From Okapia johnstoni (lineage: Eukaryota; Chordata; Mammalia; Artiodactyla; Giraffidae), in NCBI GenBank assembly GCA_024291935.2, contig CM044306.1, positions 22,527,501 to 22,591,500 on the forward strand: DNA of 64,000 nt, given 5' to 3'. Made by a program: the position numbers and the translations under genes. The notes beneath the pieces were generated by a model, which worked only from the letters and a program-made list of their open reading frames with translations, was not told the DNA's origin and ran no database searches. Below, one piece after another: positions 45,180 through 58,037 of the stretch; the first letter of the stretch is position 1; every line of letters begins with the position of its first letter.

Positions 45180-48100
45180 CAGGGGGAACCCCTGTGCATG
45201 CAGGGTCACAGAGAAGCAGGAAATAATCATGCTGCCTGCATCCACCACCTTTCCTTCATTATGCCAGCCCCTACCTGGACCTCAAGGCTCAGCTGGGGGC
45301 AAGGAGAAGTGTCCACCTTTCCAGGATGGGGACTGTGCTCCCAGGCTCTTTCTTGTCAGGGAAAGTAGCCATGACACACGATAGCCTTAGTTAGAATTCA
45401 GAAAGACCCAGATTTAAATTTGGATGCTGGATGACCTTTGGTGGAGTAATTTAGCCTCTCGGGGCCTTGGTTCTTGTTATTTGTAAATGTACAACCACTT
45501 CATGACAGTCCTTGAAAATTGATCAAAAGAGGTTTCAACAAAGAATTCTCAACAATAGATTTGGAAAGAGGAGATGAGAGAAAGGAGATTAATCATATCA
45601 CCCACTGGTTTCTAACCAATCCCTGCAGCAATTCTACCCAGTGGCACTATTTCCATCTTTCAACTCCCGTCACCACTTTTGTGACCACATTTACACTGAT
45701 ATGATGTCGCGGAGAAGACACCATTTGTATCTACTGTAGGTCTGTCTCTCTGGTTGGATCAGGCCAATTTTCATGGTAATATTTTTTTGGGGTGGCAAGG
45801 GGTGTCTGCACTGGTGGATAGTATACATGCACATCTCAGAACCCCTTATAAAACTTTAGTGGAGCTTTTGACTGGTGGGGAAGCAGAACAGGAACCCCTT
45901 GAGGGCAGGGCTGTTTTATATTCATCCATAGAGAGAGCCTGGAACACAGACAGTGCGCGGGAAATGGCCACCAAATGAACAAAGTCCAGTCTGGTCTGCA
46001 TTAAGATCCCGCCACTGCCTGATTTTCCCAGGCACTGAGCTTCCAGTTCTTGGCGTCAGGTCCTTCTCCTGCCCCACGCTGAAATTAGGGAGAGGGACAC
46101 TCTCATGCAAGCCAGGCCTGGGAATGTCCTCAGCACCCTGGGCCACACCCAGTCTCAGAGAATGCTTTCCCTAGGACTGTGGGGATCTAAGCACCTGGAA
46201 GCCACTGGAGGAGGAAAAGGTCCCAGTGGGACAGGGAGGGGGACCCGTTTCTCATCCCACCAGCAATCCTGGCCTTGTTGTGTGACCCCCATTGCCTGAC
46301 TCCCACTCTCCCCTCTTGGAGACATGCCATCCCTTCCTGGGCTGTGGGTCCAACCTCAGCTGCCCCCTTCTCCCCTCACCCCCACCAGGTGCTGCAGGGC
46401 AGAGGGGGGCACAGTGCCAAGGCTTCATTAGAGCTAATGAGGGCTCAGCCCTTCAGATGCCAGTGCAAGATACAGGAAAGTACCAGAACCACCTGCAGCC
46501 CCCCCACCAAGGCCTGATGCTCAGCTCCCTCCTCCCCGTCTCTTGGGGAGGAATCAGGGGCCACACCCTCGGAAGAGGAAAGGGAGATTTAGAAGTGTCT
46601 TCCCAAGTACAGAGAGTGCCGTGGTGCCAGGGGAAGATGGGATGAGGGGCCTGAACCAGAAAAAAGCCTCAGGGTGGGGGAGGGGCCTCACCTGGGCTCC
46701 GAAGGCTCCGCAGTCCACCACTCGGTCCAAACCCACCAACAGACATTTGCCCCTTCCTTTTCTCCTTTTCACGGAATACAGCAGGTCAGAGCTGGGGAGA
46801 CCATGGTCTCTTGTCCACTCCCCTCGGATCAGAACTGAGCAGCCTGAACCTGCTTCTCACCTGGCATCTAGCCTTCCTCTTCCTCCCACTTTTGCCTGTC
46901 CCTTCCCCTCTGCTTCTAGCCCTCGGCCTTGGACTTTCTCTACGTCTAATATCCATCCAGCTAAAACTTACAAAGATAGTCCCTCTCTGGGGAGGCAGGT
47001 CTCCCTGGCCCCTCACTCTCTTTCAGAGAATGATGGAAATTCTGCAGTGGAGGGTAGGGGTCTGCATTGCAGCCTCCCCTTCCAGCCTTTCGGGGGCTGT
47101 CAGACACAGCCTCTAAGTCCTGCATCTACACCCACTTCTCTCCAAGGAGCTCTCACACACTCTGAGGAAATTAAAAAGGAAGAAGCTGCAGATTTAGGAG
47201 CCCAGAGTCATATAGAAATCAAGCTAGGGACTGTTGGAAACCAGGCCAAAATGGACTCTGTCCTTCCCTAATTAACCCCCACTTGGCAGCCAAGACCCTG
47301 GAGTGGCTGTCCTTCCACATGGCTCCCACATGTCCCCCCAGTCTGGCCACATTCCTCCAGCCCACACACCTCCCACCAACCCTCCCGCCCAAAGGGGCCG
47401 GCGCCGGGTCTGTTTCCATCCTTGGCTGTGGGTCTGTCATCCCCGTGCTCCGCCCCAGTTCTCTCCTCCCAGGGATTCAGGCTGAGCTTTGAAAGGGTCA
47501 CTTCAAAGAGGACCTGCCTGCCGAGGGCCCAGCCAGACCCAGGGCTGGCTGCTGGGCCAGATTCCCGGTGGCCGGGGACAAAGGCCCCACTGTTCCCCCG
47601 ACCCCCGGATGCCCCCAAATGCACTGGGCATGAGAAGCCTTTCTTTCCCCAGTTCTGTTCCTTACAGGCCCCGGCTCTTTGCCACAGGGAGTAGGCCTGG
47701 TCCCTCGTCCAGCTAAGTCCCCGGGGGTGGGGAGGTCAGGAAACTACCCGTTTCCTACCCCCACCATGCACCTAATACCTTTGGGCAGCCAAGATGTGGA
47801 GGCAGCTTTGGGCTGACTGCAGAGCCTGCAGTCCAGACACCTCACTGCCCGTCAGTCACCAAGCCCTTCCCAGGCCGCTTCTCACACCCATCAGAACCAT
47901 ACCCATCCTCCCAGGCCTCCTCCAGGCAGCCTTTCAGGACTCCCTTTCCTCAGAGGGGCCTCACAGCCCAAACCACAGCAGCCAACCCCTCACTCTTCTC
48001 CCCAGTTCCTGACAGCGGGGACCACATCTCACCTGCTCCTCTAATTTCTTACCACACAGTGCTGATCTCAAAGCAGGGTCCTTAGGTTTTTCTGTGTCAA

Positions 48101-48260
48101 TTCCTCACCCAATGCCTGAATTCTCTCTAGTCCAACCTGTGCTTGCTTACTTCCACTAATGGGGGCCTCATTACCTCCAAGGACAGCGCTTCAGATTACT
48201 TCCAACCATAAAGGGTTCTCTTTATTGAGCCCAAAGTGTGTCGTCCTCATTCCTATCCAC
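45180..48260. other. Intron 1, mostly unique section
   Basis: One MIR-like piece near 45390-45490 (TTTAGCCTCTCGGGGCCTTG). Otherwise no recognised repeat, exon or CpG island. Confidence 0.45.
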
Positions 48261-48269
48261 TGATTATTG

Positions 48270-48445
48270 TTTGTTTAATAATAGTTGCAGCTAATAGTTG
48301 CAGTTACCAAATGTCAGCCACTTGGTAAAGTATTACCTCATTTAATCCTTTCAACAATTTTGAGGGATTATTTCAGGGATAAGAAACTGGAAACTAAAAA
48401 CAAGTAAGTGAGTTGGCCAAGGTCACACAGTGAATAAGGGGTAAA
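48270..48445. repeat. MIR-family fragment
   Basis: TTACCTCATTTAATCCTTTC and GGCCAAGGTCACACAGTGAA are MIR core and tail sequences. Confidence 0.75.
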
Positions 48446-49122
48446 GCTGAAATTTGAACTTCCTCAGGCTGAAGGCAAGGCCAGACACCCAATGTGCCTC
48501 CCAGTGCACCAGAGGCCATGCCAGACCTGGGGCTCTCATCTCCCACGTGGCCTGTCTATGTTAGAAGGAAGACCACACTCCCCACACTTCCTTTTTCCTA
48601 GGTAGCTCCCACCAGCCTCTGTCAGCAGATGAAGTGTGGCCTGCAGATAGTGACAGTTTGATGCTAATTCAAAGCAGTCCGTGGGGAACAGAGGGAATCA
48701 AAGGGGAAGAAGTCACCTGCCTAGGGGTACACAGGCTGGAGGAGGCTGGAGGAGGTGGCCTTGGGCTTCAGGTTTACAACTCAAGGTGGCTGGAAACCCA
48801 GCACACTTTCCCATGAGAGATGGAGAACTGGCAGTTGTGCCAGGCCCTGTCCCAAACCTGCTACTCCGTCCACCCTCCAACTTGAAAGGGAAGGAATCTT
48901 CCATCAAGATGGTACATTGGACTGAACATCTCAGGGCCAGAGAGATGAAAAGGGAACAGATGTCTTTAATCCAACCTGTAGTCTTTTTCCCGCCCGCCCG
49001 TTGCTCTGCACCACTCCCTTAGAACTCTGGGGGAGGAAGGGAGGGAGTGAGAGCAAGAGAGAAGTCAGAAAGCTGGGGGCCCCCAGTGGCCTTGGAGGGC
49101 AGGTGTGATAGGGTGTGGGTGA

Positions 49123-49224
49123 GCTATTTTTTTTTTTTGGCCATGCCACACGACTTGCAGGATCTTAGCTCCCGTCCAGGGTTGGGGTGCAGGCTCCTAA
49201 CCACTGGACCGCCAGGTAAGTCCC
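49123..49224 (-). repeat. Bov-tA SINE, reverse
   Basis: A T-run followed by GGCCATGCCACACGACTTGC and CTAACCACTGGACCGCCAGG. Confidence 0.85.
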
Positions 49225-49469
49225 CAGGGTGAGCTTTCCTTTCCTCTCTAGGTTTGGCTCAGGCAGTCCGGGCACAGATAATAAGATGATGCACCTCTAG
49301 GCTACCTTCCCAAGATTCTAACCCAGTTACTTCCAAAGGATTAGACTACAGGATTCCACAGTTTTTTCCACACAGTCGGTCAGTCGGTCAGTCAACAAAC
49401 ATTCCCAGAGCTCTGGCTGTATACCAGGCTCTGTGGATACCAAGATAAACACAGCACCTCTGGGGCTGC

Positions 49470-49830
49470 TGGAATAAGCATGGTACACTCCCTAGTGCTG
49501 CCACTTACTAGCTGGGTGACCTCAGGCAGTCATATAATTCTTTGTGTCAGTGTCTTCATCTGTCACATGGGATGAGGACAACTCACCCCCATGGAAGTGG
49601 TGGCTGTGATTATTTTTCTTGCCCTCAAATAACTCCAGTCTGGCAGGGAGACTGATGTGTAGACCAAGCATCCCAATGCTGGGCTGAGCTGGCACAGAGC
49701 ACCCTAGAGGTCCAGGGGAGGGGCTGCTCCCCGGCCTGCATTTCACAAACATTTATGGAGGGCTGGCCGCTCTGTGCCAGGCACTGTGCTGGCCACTGGG
49801 GACACAGAGATGAACAGGACACATTGTCCA
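49470..49830. repeat. MIR and related ancient fragments
   Basis: TGCCACTTACTAGCTGGGTG (MIR) and TCTGTGCCAGGCACTGTGCT (MIR3/L2-like). Confidence 0.65.
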
Positions 49831-50699
49831 CTTGTCCCTGCTCCTCCCTGCCCTCCCTTTTCCCTCCCAGTGTCAGAACCCTGCACTGGAATGGGGCACC
49901 CAGGACAGAGCTGTGTGGGGAAAGGCACAGCCCAGGAGCCTGGGAGTCAGAACCCCTGGGTTCACGTCCACCACTCTCCAGTTGTCTGGCCTTGGCCACT
50001 CTCTGGCCTCAGGCTCCCCACTGCTGGACAAGATGGCCCCTCTGGTCCTGACCCGCTCTGATAGGTGACAAGCTCCACCCCCACAGAGATTTCAACTGGC
50101 CCCAGAGTCCATCCCAGCCTGCTGTCCCACTGAGGCAGTGAGGAGGAGATGCCAGCCTGGTACTGACCGGCACTGCCCTGCTGACAAGCTGGCACAATTT
50201 CACATGAAAGAGGGGGGCCTGGATCTAAAGGCGGGTGTTTGAAGGGGGTGGAGGGTGCTAGGGGAAAGGCAGAGCCAGCTCCCACAGGCCCTATTCATGG
50301 CTCTCTCTGGGGAGGGAGAGAGAGCAGGATAATTAAAACCAGGCTTTGTCCAAACCCCTGACCAAGCCAATATCTCACCTTTGAACCTCTGCAGCCAACA
50401 GAGCACAGCTGATGCCCCTTTGGAAGGAAAACACCAATGAACCAAGCCATGGATCAAGTGTGGTGGGTTGGCATGGGGTGGGATGGGGGGCTGGAGGAGT
50501 AAGTGAGCCAATTCTCCACCCACCAAACACAGATGGACACCTGAGGCTTGGCCATCCTGAGGCATCTTGTCCCCATTTCTGTCTCAGCTGAAAGACAAGC
50601 CACCAAGCTCCAATCCAGCATGAGATTGACCTTGATCTTGGCCTGTATCCAAGACAGACCCAGATTCAGGGTGGGAGTAACAGCAGATGAGTCAGGTCA

Positions 50700-50940
50700 T
50701 GAGATGTAGGGTAGTGGAGTGAGATCATGAACTTGAGCCAGACTGCTGGGTTCCTGTCCTGGCTCTGCCACTCATTAGTAATGTGATTTTGGCCAAGCTG
50801 TTGGTTCTCTGAGCCTCAGTGTCTTCAACTGAAAAGTGAGGATAATAAAATAATAGTACCCACATCACTGTGGTTTTGTGAGGACTGAAAGAGGTAACAT
50901 AAATCTTGGCCTAGAGAAATTGCTATCTATGTCTTAGCTA
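50700..50940 (+). repeat. MIR
   Basis: GCTCTGCCACTCATTAGTAA, TCTGAGCCTCAGTGTCTTCA and GTGAGGACTGAAAGAGGTAA. Confidence 0.85.
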
Positions 50941-52640
50941 TCAGCTCTACTATTAAAGCAACTCCTCATCCTTACAACACATTTTTTTCAGGCACTAATG
51001 TATATATTCATTTGAGTATATTTGCATCTCCCATGAATCTCTCCAGATTTTTACACTGGAATCCAACATCATAGGAATCTACCTAGCCCACTACACCAGA
51101 GGAAACTTCCCTACATGATGCTCCAGGCTAGCCTGGGATGCTACAGCTTATAAGCTTCTCCCTAGAAGTTCTCCCAAAGAGCTAACTGCAGTCCTTCATT
51201 TGGTAACTGATTTCATGCTCCTTCGTAGACTCTTTTAATCTGATACATCAAGAAGTCCTTAAGTATCTCTGCAATACGGGATGAAGCAATAAATGCCTCT
51301 GCCCACTCCTGCACTGTCTGTTCTGTAACCAGCACCCTCCCACATCCCCCACTGTAGCTCAAAATGCTGCACCCATGGGGGGCCAGTCAGGCCTCCTGCT
51401 CCCCTGGCCCATGAGCTCAGAGCTGGCCTGAGGCGGGGGCACAGAGGTCCCATCCAGGCTGCCTAAACACAGGGCTTATTCCCAGAGTCCAGTCCCTTTC
51501 TGCTTGAGCTGAGATCCTCAAAAGCCCCATTCTCCATGGTGTCCCAAAGCCACCTTTTTAATACTACCCTCCTCCTCAGAGTTTCATCTTGTGCCATGAC
51601 TCCCATCAGAAGACCCAGCACTATTGTTGTATAGTCTCAGACCCTAATATCCACCCTACCTGCTCCCAGGGCTTGGTTTTTAAGGCCTTCATATCCAGAA
51701 TTGAAGGATTTACCTAGGGTGGACCCAAACAGTTTCTGAGCAAGTAGAAGAAGAGTCTGGGGCTGGGGGCCTTTGGGCTGTGTTTGGAGGTAAGATGACT
51801 GGTTATGTAACTGAGATTCAAACTGCATGCCAATGAGCGCATTGTGGTGAGAGCGGCCACTCTGAGGAACGGGGTTGTTGCCCTGGCAGATGGGGAGAAC
51901 CCCAGGGGATCAAATGCCATCCACCCCCAGCAGAGCCACAGGGTGGGGCTGGGGGGTGGAGATAGTAGAGGGGCATGGGTATGAAGTAGGTGGTGGAGTG
52001 TGTGTGGAGGGGGCGATCCAAGGAACTCAGGGTTAATGACCTCCACTTCCATCCCCTGTCCATCCTGAAATTCAAGTTTGTAATTAGGAAACACTTTTGG
52101 CTGAAAGGTAGAGGGGGAGTCGGGGATAGAGATGCAGATTAAGGGAGAACTGTGGACACATCCAGCTCCTGAGGTACACACCAGCCTCAGAAATTGCAAA
52201 GCACCAGACCCCAGCTCAACACTGAGCGGATGGTTAGCGAGGAATGGCCCTAAATCCTCCAGCCCCGTTGAAAGAGCAAGAGACCTCGGCTCAGGCCTTG
52301 ATCCCAACCTGGACCCCCCAGAGAACTTTTTCCCCCAGCTCCAAAAACCACTAACCTGACAGTGTTCAACTGTTCAGCTTGGAAAGAGAGGGAGTGTGTG
52401 TTGGGGTGGTGCTCCAGCAGAACTGGGCAGTCAGGCTCAGAGGTAGGGAGGGGGCTGGCCCCAATAGAGCCCGAAGGCCCCTGCTGGCCCCTCCCCAGCC
52501 TCAGCAGCTGGCAGATGAAAGAACCCAAGCAAAGCAGCCCAGCGCTGAGTAATGCCCCTGGCACCCCGTGCCCAGACCCACCCACAACCAGCCTGAGAGG
52601 GCAGAAGGGAGGGCTGCTGCGCCTGAAGGATCGGGGGTCC
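50941..52640. other. Intron 1, unique section next to the promoter
   Basis: No recognised repeat or exon. CpG content rises from about 52,600 toward the main promoter. Confidence 0.45.
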
Positions 52641-53216
52641 CGGCCAGGTTTCTCTTCCCCAGAACCCAGTGGGGCGGTGGACCCGCGCCAGGCAGCTTGT
52701 CGGGTGGTCCGGCCCGGCAGGAGGGGAGTGTGGCCCAGGGAGGGGGTGTCCGGCCACAGTGGCCAAGGACATCCAGCTCTGGGAACACCCTCCCCCACTC
52801 CCTCTCCCTCCAGCTGTGCCGGGGCCTCGCCAACGGAAAACGAAAACTCGGGCAGAGGAAACGGCGGCAGGCGCCCCGCCTGAAAAACCCGGACAAAAGG
52901 CGCGGGCCTCCCGCCCTCGCTGCCCGGCCGCCGGGGGCCTGGCACCGCTGCCCGGGTCGGTGCCCCTGGCCCTGGCAGCCCGGTGAGCGTCCCGACCCCC
53001 TGACTACCTTCCTCCTTCCCGTCCTTTGCCCAGGGCAACTCCCGCTCCAGCCCCCTTCCCGACCACCAGCGGATGTCCCTTGAGGCCATGCCCCTCGGTG
53101 CCCGCGCCGTGTGCCCCAGGCTGTGCCCACGGAGAGGGGACGCAGCGACCCCGGCCCTGCCGCCACCTCCCCGGCAGCGCCTGGATCCGCCCCCTTTCCT
53201 GGATCAGCGCCCTCAC

Positions 53217-53279
53217 CTTGGGGGGCCGGGGCTCCGGGCGAGGCGGGATCCCGACCAGGCAGAAGGCGACTCCATTCAT
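53217..53279 (-). CDS. ARHGAP23: ARHGAP23 coding exon 1 (start codon, residues 1-21)
   Basis: This exon encodes a short proline-rich N-terminus beginning [10 protein letters not shown] and ending EPRPPK. The ATG at 53279 is the expected start because the peptide matches the recalled human N-terminus. The exon ends with AAG followed by a GTGAGG donor at 53216-53215, phase 0, which matches exon 2. It lies in a dense CpG island with GC boxes 60-85 bp upstream. The reading frame stays open upstream of the ATG, but no more suitable initiator was recognised there. It is separated from exon 2 by a 25.1-kb intron. Confidence 0.9.
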
Positions 53280-53420
53280 CGGGCGGCAGGGGCGGCTCTG
53301 CGGCCAGGGCACTGCTGGGGGCGCAGGCAGGGACCCGAGAGGGGCGGGGCCGAAGGGGCGGGGTCGAACGCGGAGGGTGGGGCATCTCTTCGCTCCGCCC
53401 CCTGCGCTCCAGACGGGGCG
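53280..53420 (-). promoter_or_regulatory. ARHGAP23: ARHGAP23 main CpG-island promoter / 5' UTR
   Basis: On the plus strand two GC boxes (GGGGCGGGGC at 53341-53350 and GGGGCGGGG at 53355-53363) and a reverse GC box near 53396 lie just upstream of the minus-strand start codon. CpG density is high from about 52,640 to 53,420 and falls abruptly beyond. I see no TATA box. This fits a TATA-less, Sp1-type housekeeping promoter. The transcription start cannot be fixed from sequence alone. Confidence 0.7.
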
Positions 53421-53559
53421 CACCCACTGCCTCTTGCTAGGTTACAGATGCGTACCGGAGGGCTGAGGCTGGGGTTGGCGCTGACAGAGCCAGCAGAAGA
53501 GAGACGGTCTCAGGGAGATAGTTTGGGCTGGCCCAGCCCAGAAAAGACGATGATCCAGG

Positions 53560-53840
53560 CAGGCCAAGCAAAGAGGATAAGGGCACAGAACACAGGACTA
53601 GCACCGAGAGAGGGAGGGACGGAGGGAGGGAGGAAGAAACGGAAAGGGAAGCAGAGAGGAACAAAGCCTTACAGAGATGATCAGAAACAGACAGAGAGAC
53701 TCAGAAAGCAGGAGAGAGGCAGAGACAAGATAGAGAAAGAGAGAGGCAGAGAAAATCAGAGACAAAGATAAAGAGACTCAGGTTGGAAGAGAGGGAGAGA
53801 CAGAAAAAAGACTTAGGGAGCCTTCCATTCAGAGACTCAT
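53560..53840. repeat. GA-rich low-complexity tract
   Basis: Imperfect GAGA, GGGA and AGAGGC repeats just upstream of the main promoter. It explains the charged open frame on plus. Confidence 0.85.
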
Positions 53841-56126
53841 GGGAGTTGAGACAAGAGCAGAGATGGAGGAGGGGGAGGGGGTGAGGGTAACAGGGGAGCT
53901 TTCAGGAGTTTTTATGCTCCTCAATCTAGGACTCCCTTCCCAGTCTTAGCTCATGCAGGTAGGGGAGAGGAAGCTGTAAGAGAGAAGCAGACCTTCAGAC
54001 CCCCACCCAGCCAGCCTGTAGCTCAGGCCTTTGGACAGCTCACAGACCCACTCTGCAGTGGGTGACAATAAAAGCAGAGACCCTCCAGGCCTCCCAGTCA
54101 CAAGCTCCCACAGCCTCCTTTCCCAGCCTCAATCTGAGCTGGGCCCAATGAACAAACCAGGGTCCTGAGTCCATTTCTCATTTCCCTGCCCCCAAGCAGC
54201 CTGATGACCCTGAAGGGACAGTCTCTCAGTCTTCAGTTTCTGTTGTAAAGTTCTTTCTGCTGTCTAACAACATCCTTCCTACCTCTTCTTTTTTACAGCC
54301 TATGCTTACCTCTTTTCCTTGCCTTCTTGTAGTTCTAAAGGGCTCCTCTACTCCTTCAACCAGATTGTGAAGAAAAGAAGGCAGAGGTCACAGATAAATA
54401 GGAATATGACTTGGATGAAGAAGGCAACAAAAGCGGGAAAGCCAACTCTGCCTACTGAAGTGGGCCACCCACCCTGGGGCAACGAGCCTCATAAAACCTA
54501 TTTGCTTTACCACCACCACCCTGACTCCTGAGAGCCGGTCAGCCTCAAGTCCTAGACCCTCAGGATCAAGGACTCAGACCCTATAGGGGACAGTGTTGTC
54601 CAGACACCATCTAGACCATCCCTACTCCTATAAGCCTGAGGAAGGAGATATTGATTTAATAAGTCTTTATGTTTTATTTATTTCAAATTCTCTGGAAGTC
54701 AGTAGAAAAGGGTGCTTTTGTAATGATGGAGGGGCAGTTAATGACTCCTCTTCCTTCCTCACCTCTCTTCATCAAGGTCATAGGCAGCCAGAATTATGCC
54801 CCACTTCTGAGAAGTCTTTCCTGCTATCTAACTGTAACCCATCACACTGCCTGTATTTTCTTGCTTAGTCTTCAACCAGGTCCCTCTGTCTGACTTTCTG
54901 CCCTGAAGCTCCAACAATCCAAGGCTGGCTCAGGGGTTCTTTCCTCTCAAAACAAATGAGTTGTCTGTGTAAGGGGGGGAGCAGTGGCATCTGAGATCCA
55001 GACTGGACTGAGGGTGTGGGGAAGGGGGGAGGGTGGCCCCTGGGGTGCCCCTGGCTCACTTTTTCCAGAGCCTCATGCCCTCAGACACTGCAGGAGGCGG
55101 TGAGAGGAAATGAGCTCACACTGGCCGGCAGGCAATTCCTCCCTCCACAATGCACCGCGCTCACCTCCCCCACCCTCTCCCACTTCCCAGAAAGTGCACT
55201 CTTCCCCCACCCTGCTGCCCTTCCCACCTCTTCCTGCACCTTGACCTGCACCCCCATTCTGTCCTGCCCTCCCCCATCCATCTTCTCCAGCATCTCTCTC
55301 ATCTTTCCTTTACACCTCAGTTCCCCATCCCCTCTGACATCTGTATCCCATTACCTGCATCCCACCATCCACCCCAGAATCCACTCTATTCCTGGCACAC
55401 TCTGGGGAATAGGGCAATAAAGTCCAACATGGGATGGAGGTGCCCCTCACTGAGGACCTTCTTTATACTCCTCCCTTTCTAAATTCCTCTCTAAGCTCAC
55501 TCAGCTTCTTTCCTTCACAAAGGTTTATTAGGAGTCCTAATATACCCTGGAGTAGGAGAGTGGAGGTGGCCCCTGGGGATAAGCGATAAGGCTTAGCTCC
55601 TTCCCTTTAGGAGTCCTGGTCTTACCAATCCTGACTCTAGTGTGAGATCCCAGGAGAGGAGCCGTGGAAGGCTGCAGAAGCAAAGGAAGTCTTCCAGAAG
55701 CAAGAGGCCATGATCTTTGGAGGGTGTCATGGATGGGACAGGGGGCGGGGGGGGGGGGGGGCATGGGAAGAAAGAAGATCGTGGACAAAAGCAGGGAGGC
55801 AGGAGAAAGCAGACTCCAGCAGTGAGGCTGGAGCCAAGTGGAAGGTTGGTGGGCAGGAAGCATGGAGGGATGAGGAAGGAAATGTGGGTGGGGATGTCAC
55901 CATGGAGTGACTGGGCCTGAGGCACTTAGATTCCAGCCTAGCTTGCGGCATGGATTTAAGCAGAGATTTGCCAGAGCCACTGTGCCATGATGTGGGAAAG
56001 AACAGAGGGAGTGGTGGGGCAGTAAGGAGCCAGGAGTGGGGGAGCAGATGGGAGGGCCCTGCACCTGGTCAGGGGGCACCAATCATCAGAGGCCCCCAGA
56101 TTTTGTCAACCAACTAGGTATTAAGG
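53841..56126. other. Upstream flank of ARHGAP23, no gene seen
   Basis: Unique or anciently repeated sequence. A 15-G run at 55747-55761 follows GGGGGC. No exon or promoter signature is recognised. Confidence 0.45.
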
Positions 56127-56252
56127 ATTCCTTTCCCACTCCAGTATTCTTGCTACCCACTCCAATATTCTCGCCTGGAGAATTTCATGGACTGTATAGT
56201 CCATGCGGTCCCAAAGAGTCGGACATGACTGAGTGACTTGCATTACACTTCA
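56127..56252 (+). repeat. BovA2 SINE fragment
   Basis: CCCACTCCAGTATTCTTGCT to GGACATGACTGAGTGACTTG, with a short internal duplication of the CCACTCCA(G/A)TATTCT segment. Confidence 0.85.
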
Positions 56253-56347
56253 GAACAACTCCAAGTTTTATGGCTCAGAATATGAGATATTAGTTGTCTA
56301 GAGTGTTCTCAGGGAGAGCGGACATGCCAGGCACTGGACTAAGTAAT

Positions 56348-56406
56348 CCTTTGTTATATTATATTATATATATGTTGCAAAGTTCTTATATATATATATA
56401 TATAAG

Positions 56407-56444
<38 letters not shown>

Positions 56445-56452
56445 ATATATTA
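56348..56452. repeat. (TA)n microsatellite
   Basis: Two TATATA runs separated by AGTTCA. Confidence 0.95.
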
Positions 56453-56589
56453 TTCCAGCTCAGCCTTATAAAGGGTCTATGAAATAGGTATTATAATCTT
56501 CATTTACAGAAAGGAAGCTGAGGCCCAGAGAGCTTGAGCATCTTACCCGAGGCCACCCAGGATTTGAACCCAGGGATTTGGGCTCCCCA

Positions 56590-56694
56590 CACCAATATTC
56601 TTGCCTGGAGAATTCCATGGACAGAGGAGCCTGGTAGGCTACAGTCCATGGTGTCACAAGAGCCGGACACAACTGGGCGATTAACACACACCAT
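56590..56694 (+). repeat. BovA2 fragment inserted in MIR
   Basis: CCAATATTCTTGCCTGGAGA to CAACTGGGCGATTAACACAC. ATTTGGGCTC stands on both sides (about 56576 and 56692), and MIR text (GAGGCCACCCAGGATTTGAA) flanks it. Confidence 0.85.
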
Positions 56695-57574
56695 TTGGGC
56701 TCAAGTCCACACACTTAACATACAGGCTGTGCTGCTGGTGGGGTAGTGATTGGCAGCTTGAACCCTGGGTCCTTCTCCCTGAAGAGAGGCCTGAGCTAGA
56801 GACAAGCCTCTGGAAGTCATTTGTGGATCAGGAGTGGGGTTCGGATTCTCCAGGAACACTGCAGAGAGGAGATGAGATGTGGGATGGGACCCGAGGAGCA
56901 CCCACCTTTCAGGGTAGGCAGGAAGGAAGAGGCAGCAAGGAGGATTGAGGAGAGAGAGCTGGAGGAAGTGGCACTGTGTCATCGAGCAGGGGACAGGCGG
57001 GGCGGAGGCCAGACTGTGCAGTGAGGAAGAGCATCAAGTGTGAAGAAATGGAATTGGGCCACTGAGAGAGTTAGCAGGAAGGGACAGGGGGCAGCACAGG
57101 TGAGTGGGGTTGAGGCACGGCTCCAATTCCGGGGTGGGGTCGGGGGAACACTTGAGCAGGCTTTTTGGTTGGGGAGCAGGAGCCAAGGGAGAGAGAGCCT
57201 GAGGGGGTGATAAGTGGAGTAGAGGAAAAGGACCCCCCAGCATCCTGCCAGTGGAAGAACCTGCCTTCCCCAGACCCAGGTAGGGCTAAGAGAGGAGCAT
57301 GGGGGGCAGTCAGGGAGTCCCCAGACCAGAGCATTCCAGGGCCAGGATCAGGCCCGGCCTAGGAGCCGTTGAGGGGTTTTATGGTGTCATCAAGGAGCCC
57401 CGAACCGAGAGCACATTCAAGTTCCCATCCTGCCCATGTAGTAGCTGAACGTCTTTGAGGAAAATACATACCCTGAGCCTTAGTTTCACCCTCTGTAGAT
57501 GAAAACAATAGGCCTTCTCCACCAGTCTCCAACTGAGAGCTCACATTTGATAAAGAATCAGAGCAATGAGTGGA

Positions 57575-57640
57575 AGGCTATAGGGGTGATGACCACACGG
57601 GTTATGGTCATGGGTGTTATAGGGGTGATGACCATACGTA
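57575..57640 (+). repeat. Short tandem duplication
   Basis: TATAGGGGTGATGACCA(C/T)AC is repeated about 38 bp apart, separated by GGTTATGGTCATGGGTGT. Confidence 0.8.
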
Positions 57641-57843
57641 CACCTGGCTACAGCTTCTGGCCTTTCCACGGAAGGGGAGAGAGCACCCCCTGGTGGAGAA
57701 GGGCAGGAGGGCAGGACTGGAGGGAAGGGCTGAAGAGAGGCCTGACCTGTTCCTCTGGCTTTCAGCCCCCAGGTTTTCTGCTTGTTCCCTTGAAGCAACT
57801 CATGCCCACATTAAGTTTCATCTCCAAAGAAGGTGGTGGCCCA

Positions 57844-58037
57844 TAGGACTTCCCTGGTGGTCCAGTGGCTAAGACTCCAAGCTCCCAATGCAAGGGATCC
57901 AGGTTCAATCCCTGATGGGGGAACTATTAATAGATCCCTCATGCCACAAATTAAGAGTCTGCATACCACAACTAAAGATCCTGCATGCCGCAATGAAGAT
58001 CCTGGCACAGCCAAATACATAAAAATATTAATTAAAA
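57844..58037 (+). repeat. CHR/Bov-tA-type SINE with 17-bp target duplication
   Basis: GGACTTCCCTGGTGGTCCAG to an A-rich tail. AAGAAGG(T/C)GGTGGCCCA precedes (57827) and follows (58038) it. Confidence 0.9.

Larger units (their letters stand above)
1..53279 (-). other. ARHGAP23: ARHGAP23 transcription unit, coding part, running off the left edge
   Basis: Rho GTPase-activating protein 23 is a multidomain cytosolic regulator that accelerates GTP hydrolysis on Rho-family GTPases; its closest paralogue is ARHGAP21. Sixteen coding exons are visible on the minus strand, encoding about 940 residues in the order PDZ, long disordered region, PH, linker, start of RhoGAP. Every exon has AG/GT borders. 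Phases agree at every junction except between 17192 and 15747, where an exon is missing. I numbered exons 1-10 and 12-17 to leave room for it, and residue numbers assume it adds about 29 residues. Assignment rests on recalled human ARHGAP23 sequence; the N-terminus ([10 protein letters not shown]) and the arrangement around the PH domain distinguish it from ARHGAP21. In other mammals the full protein is about 1,490 residues, so roughly 520 C-terminal residues lie outside the window. Confidence 0.95.

Noticed and set aside
53026..53771. Overlapping plus-strand frames of 140-230 codons near the main promoter
   Set aside because: Antisense of the CpG-island exon and GA-rich repeat; no evidence of an independent gene.
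15775..58037. tRNA-like heads of SINEs scattered across the window
   Set aside because: They derive from tRNA-Glu-type SINEs and lack intact tRNA structure; no functional tRNA gene was recognised.
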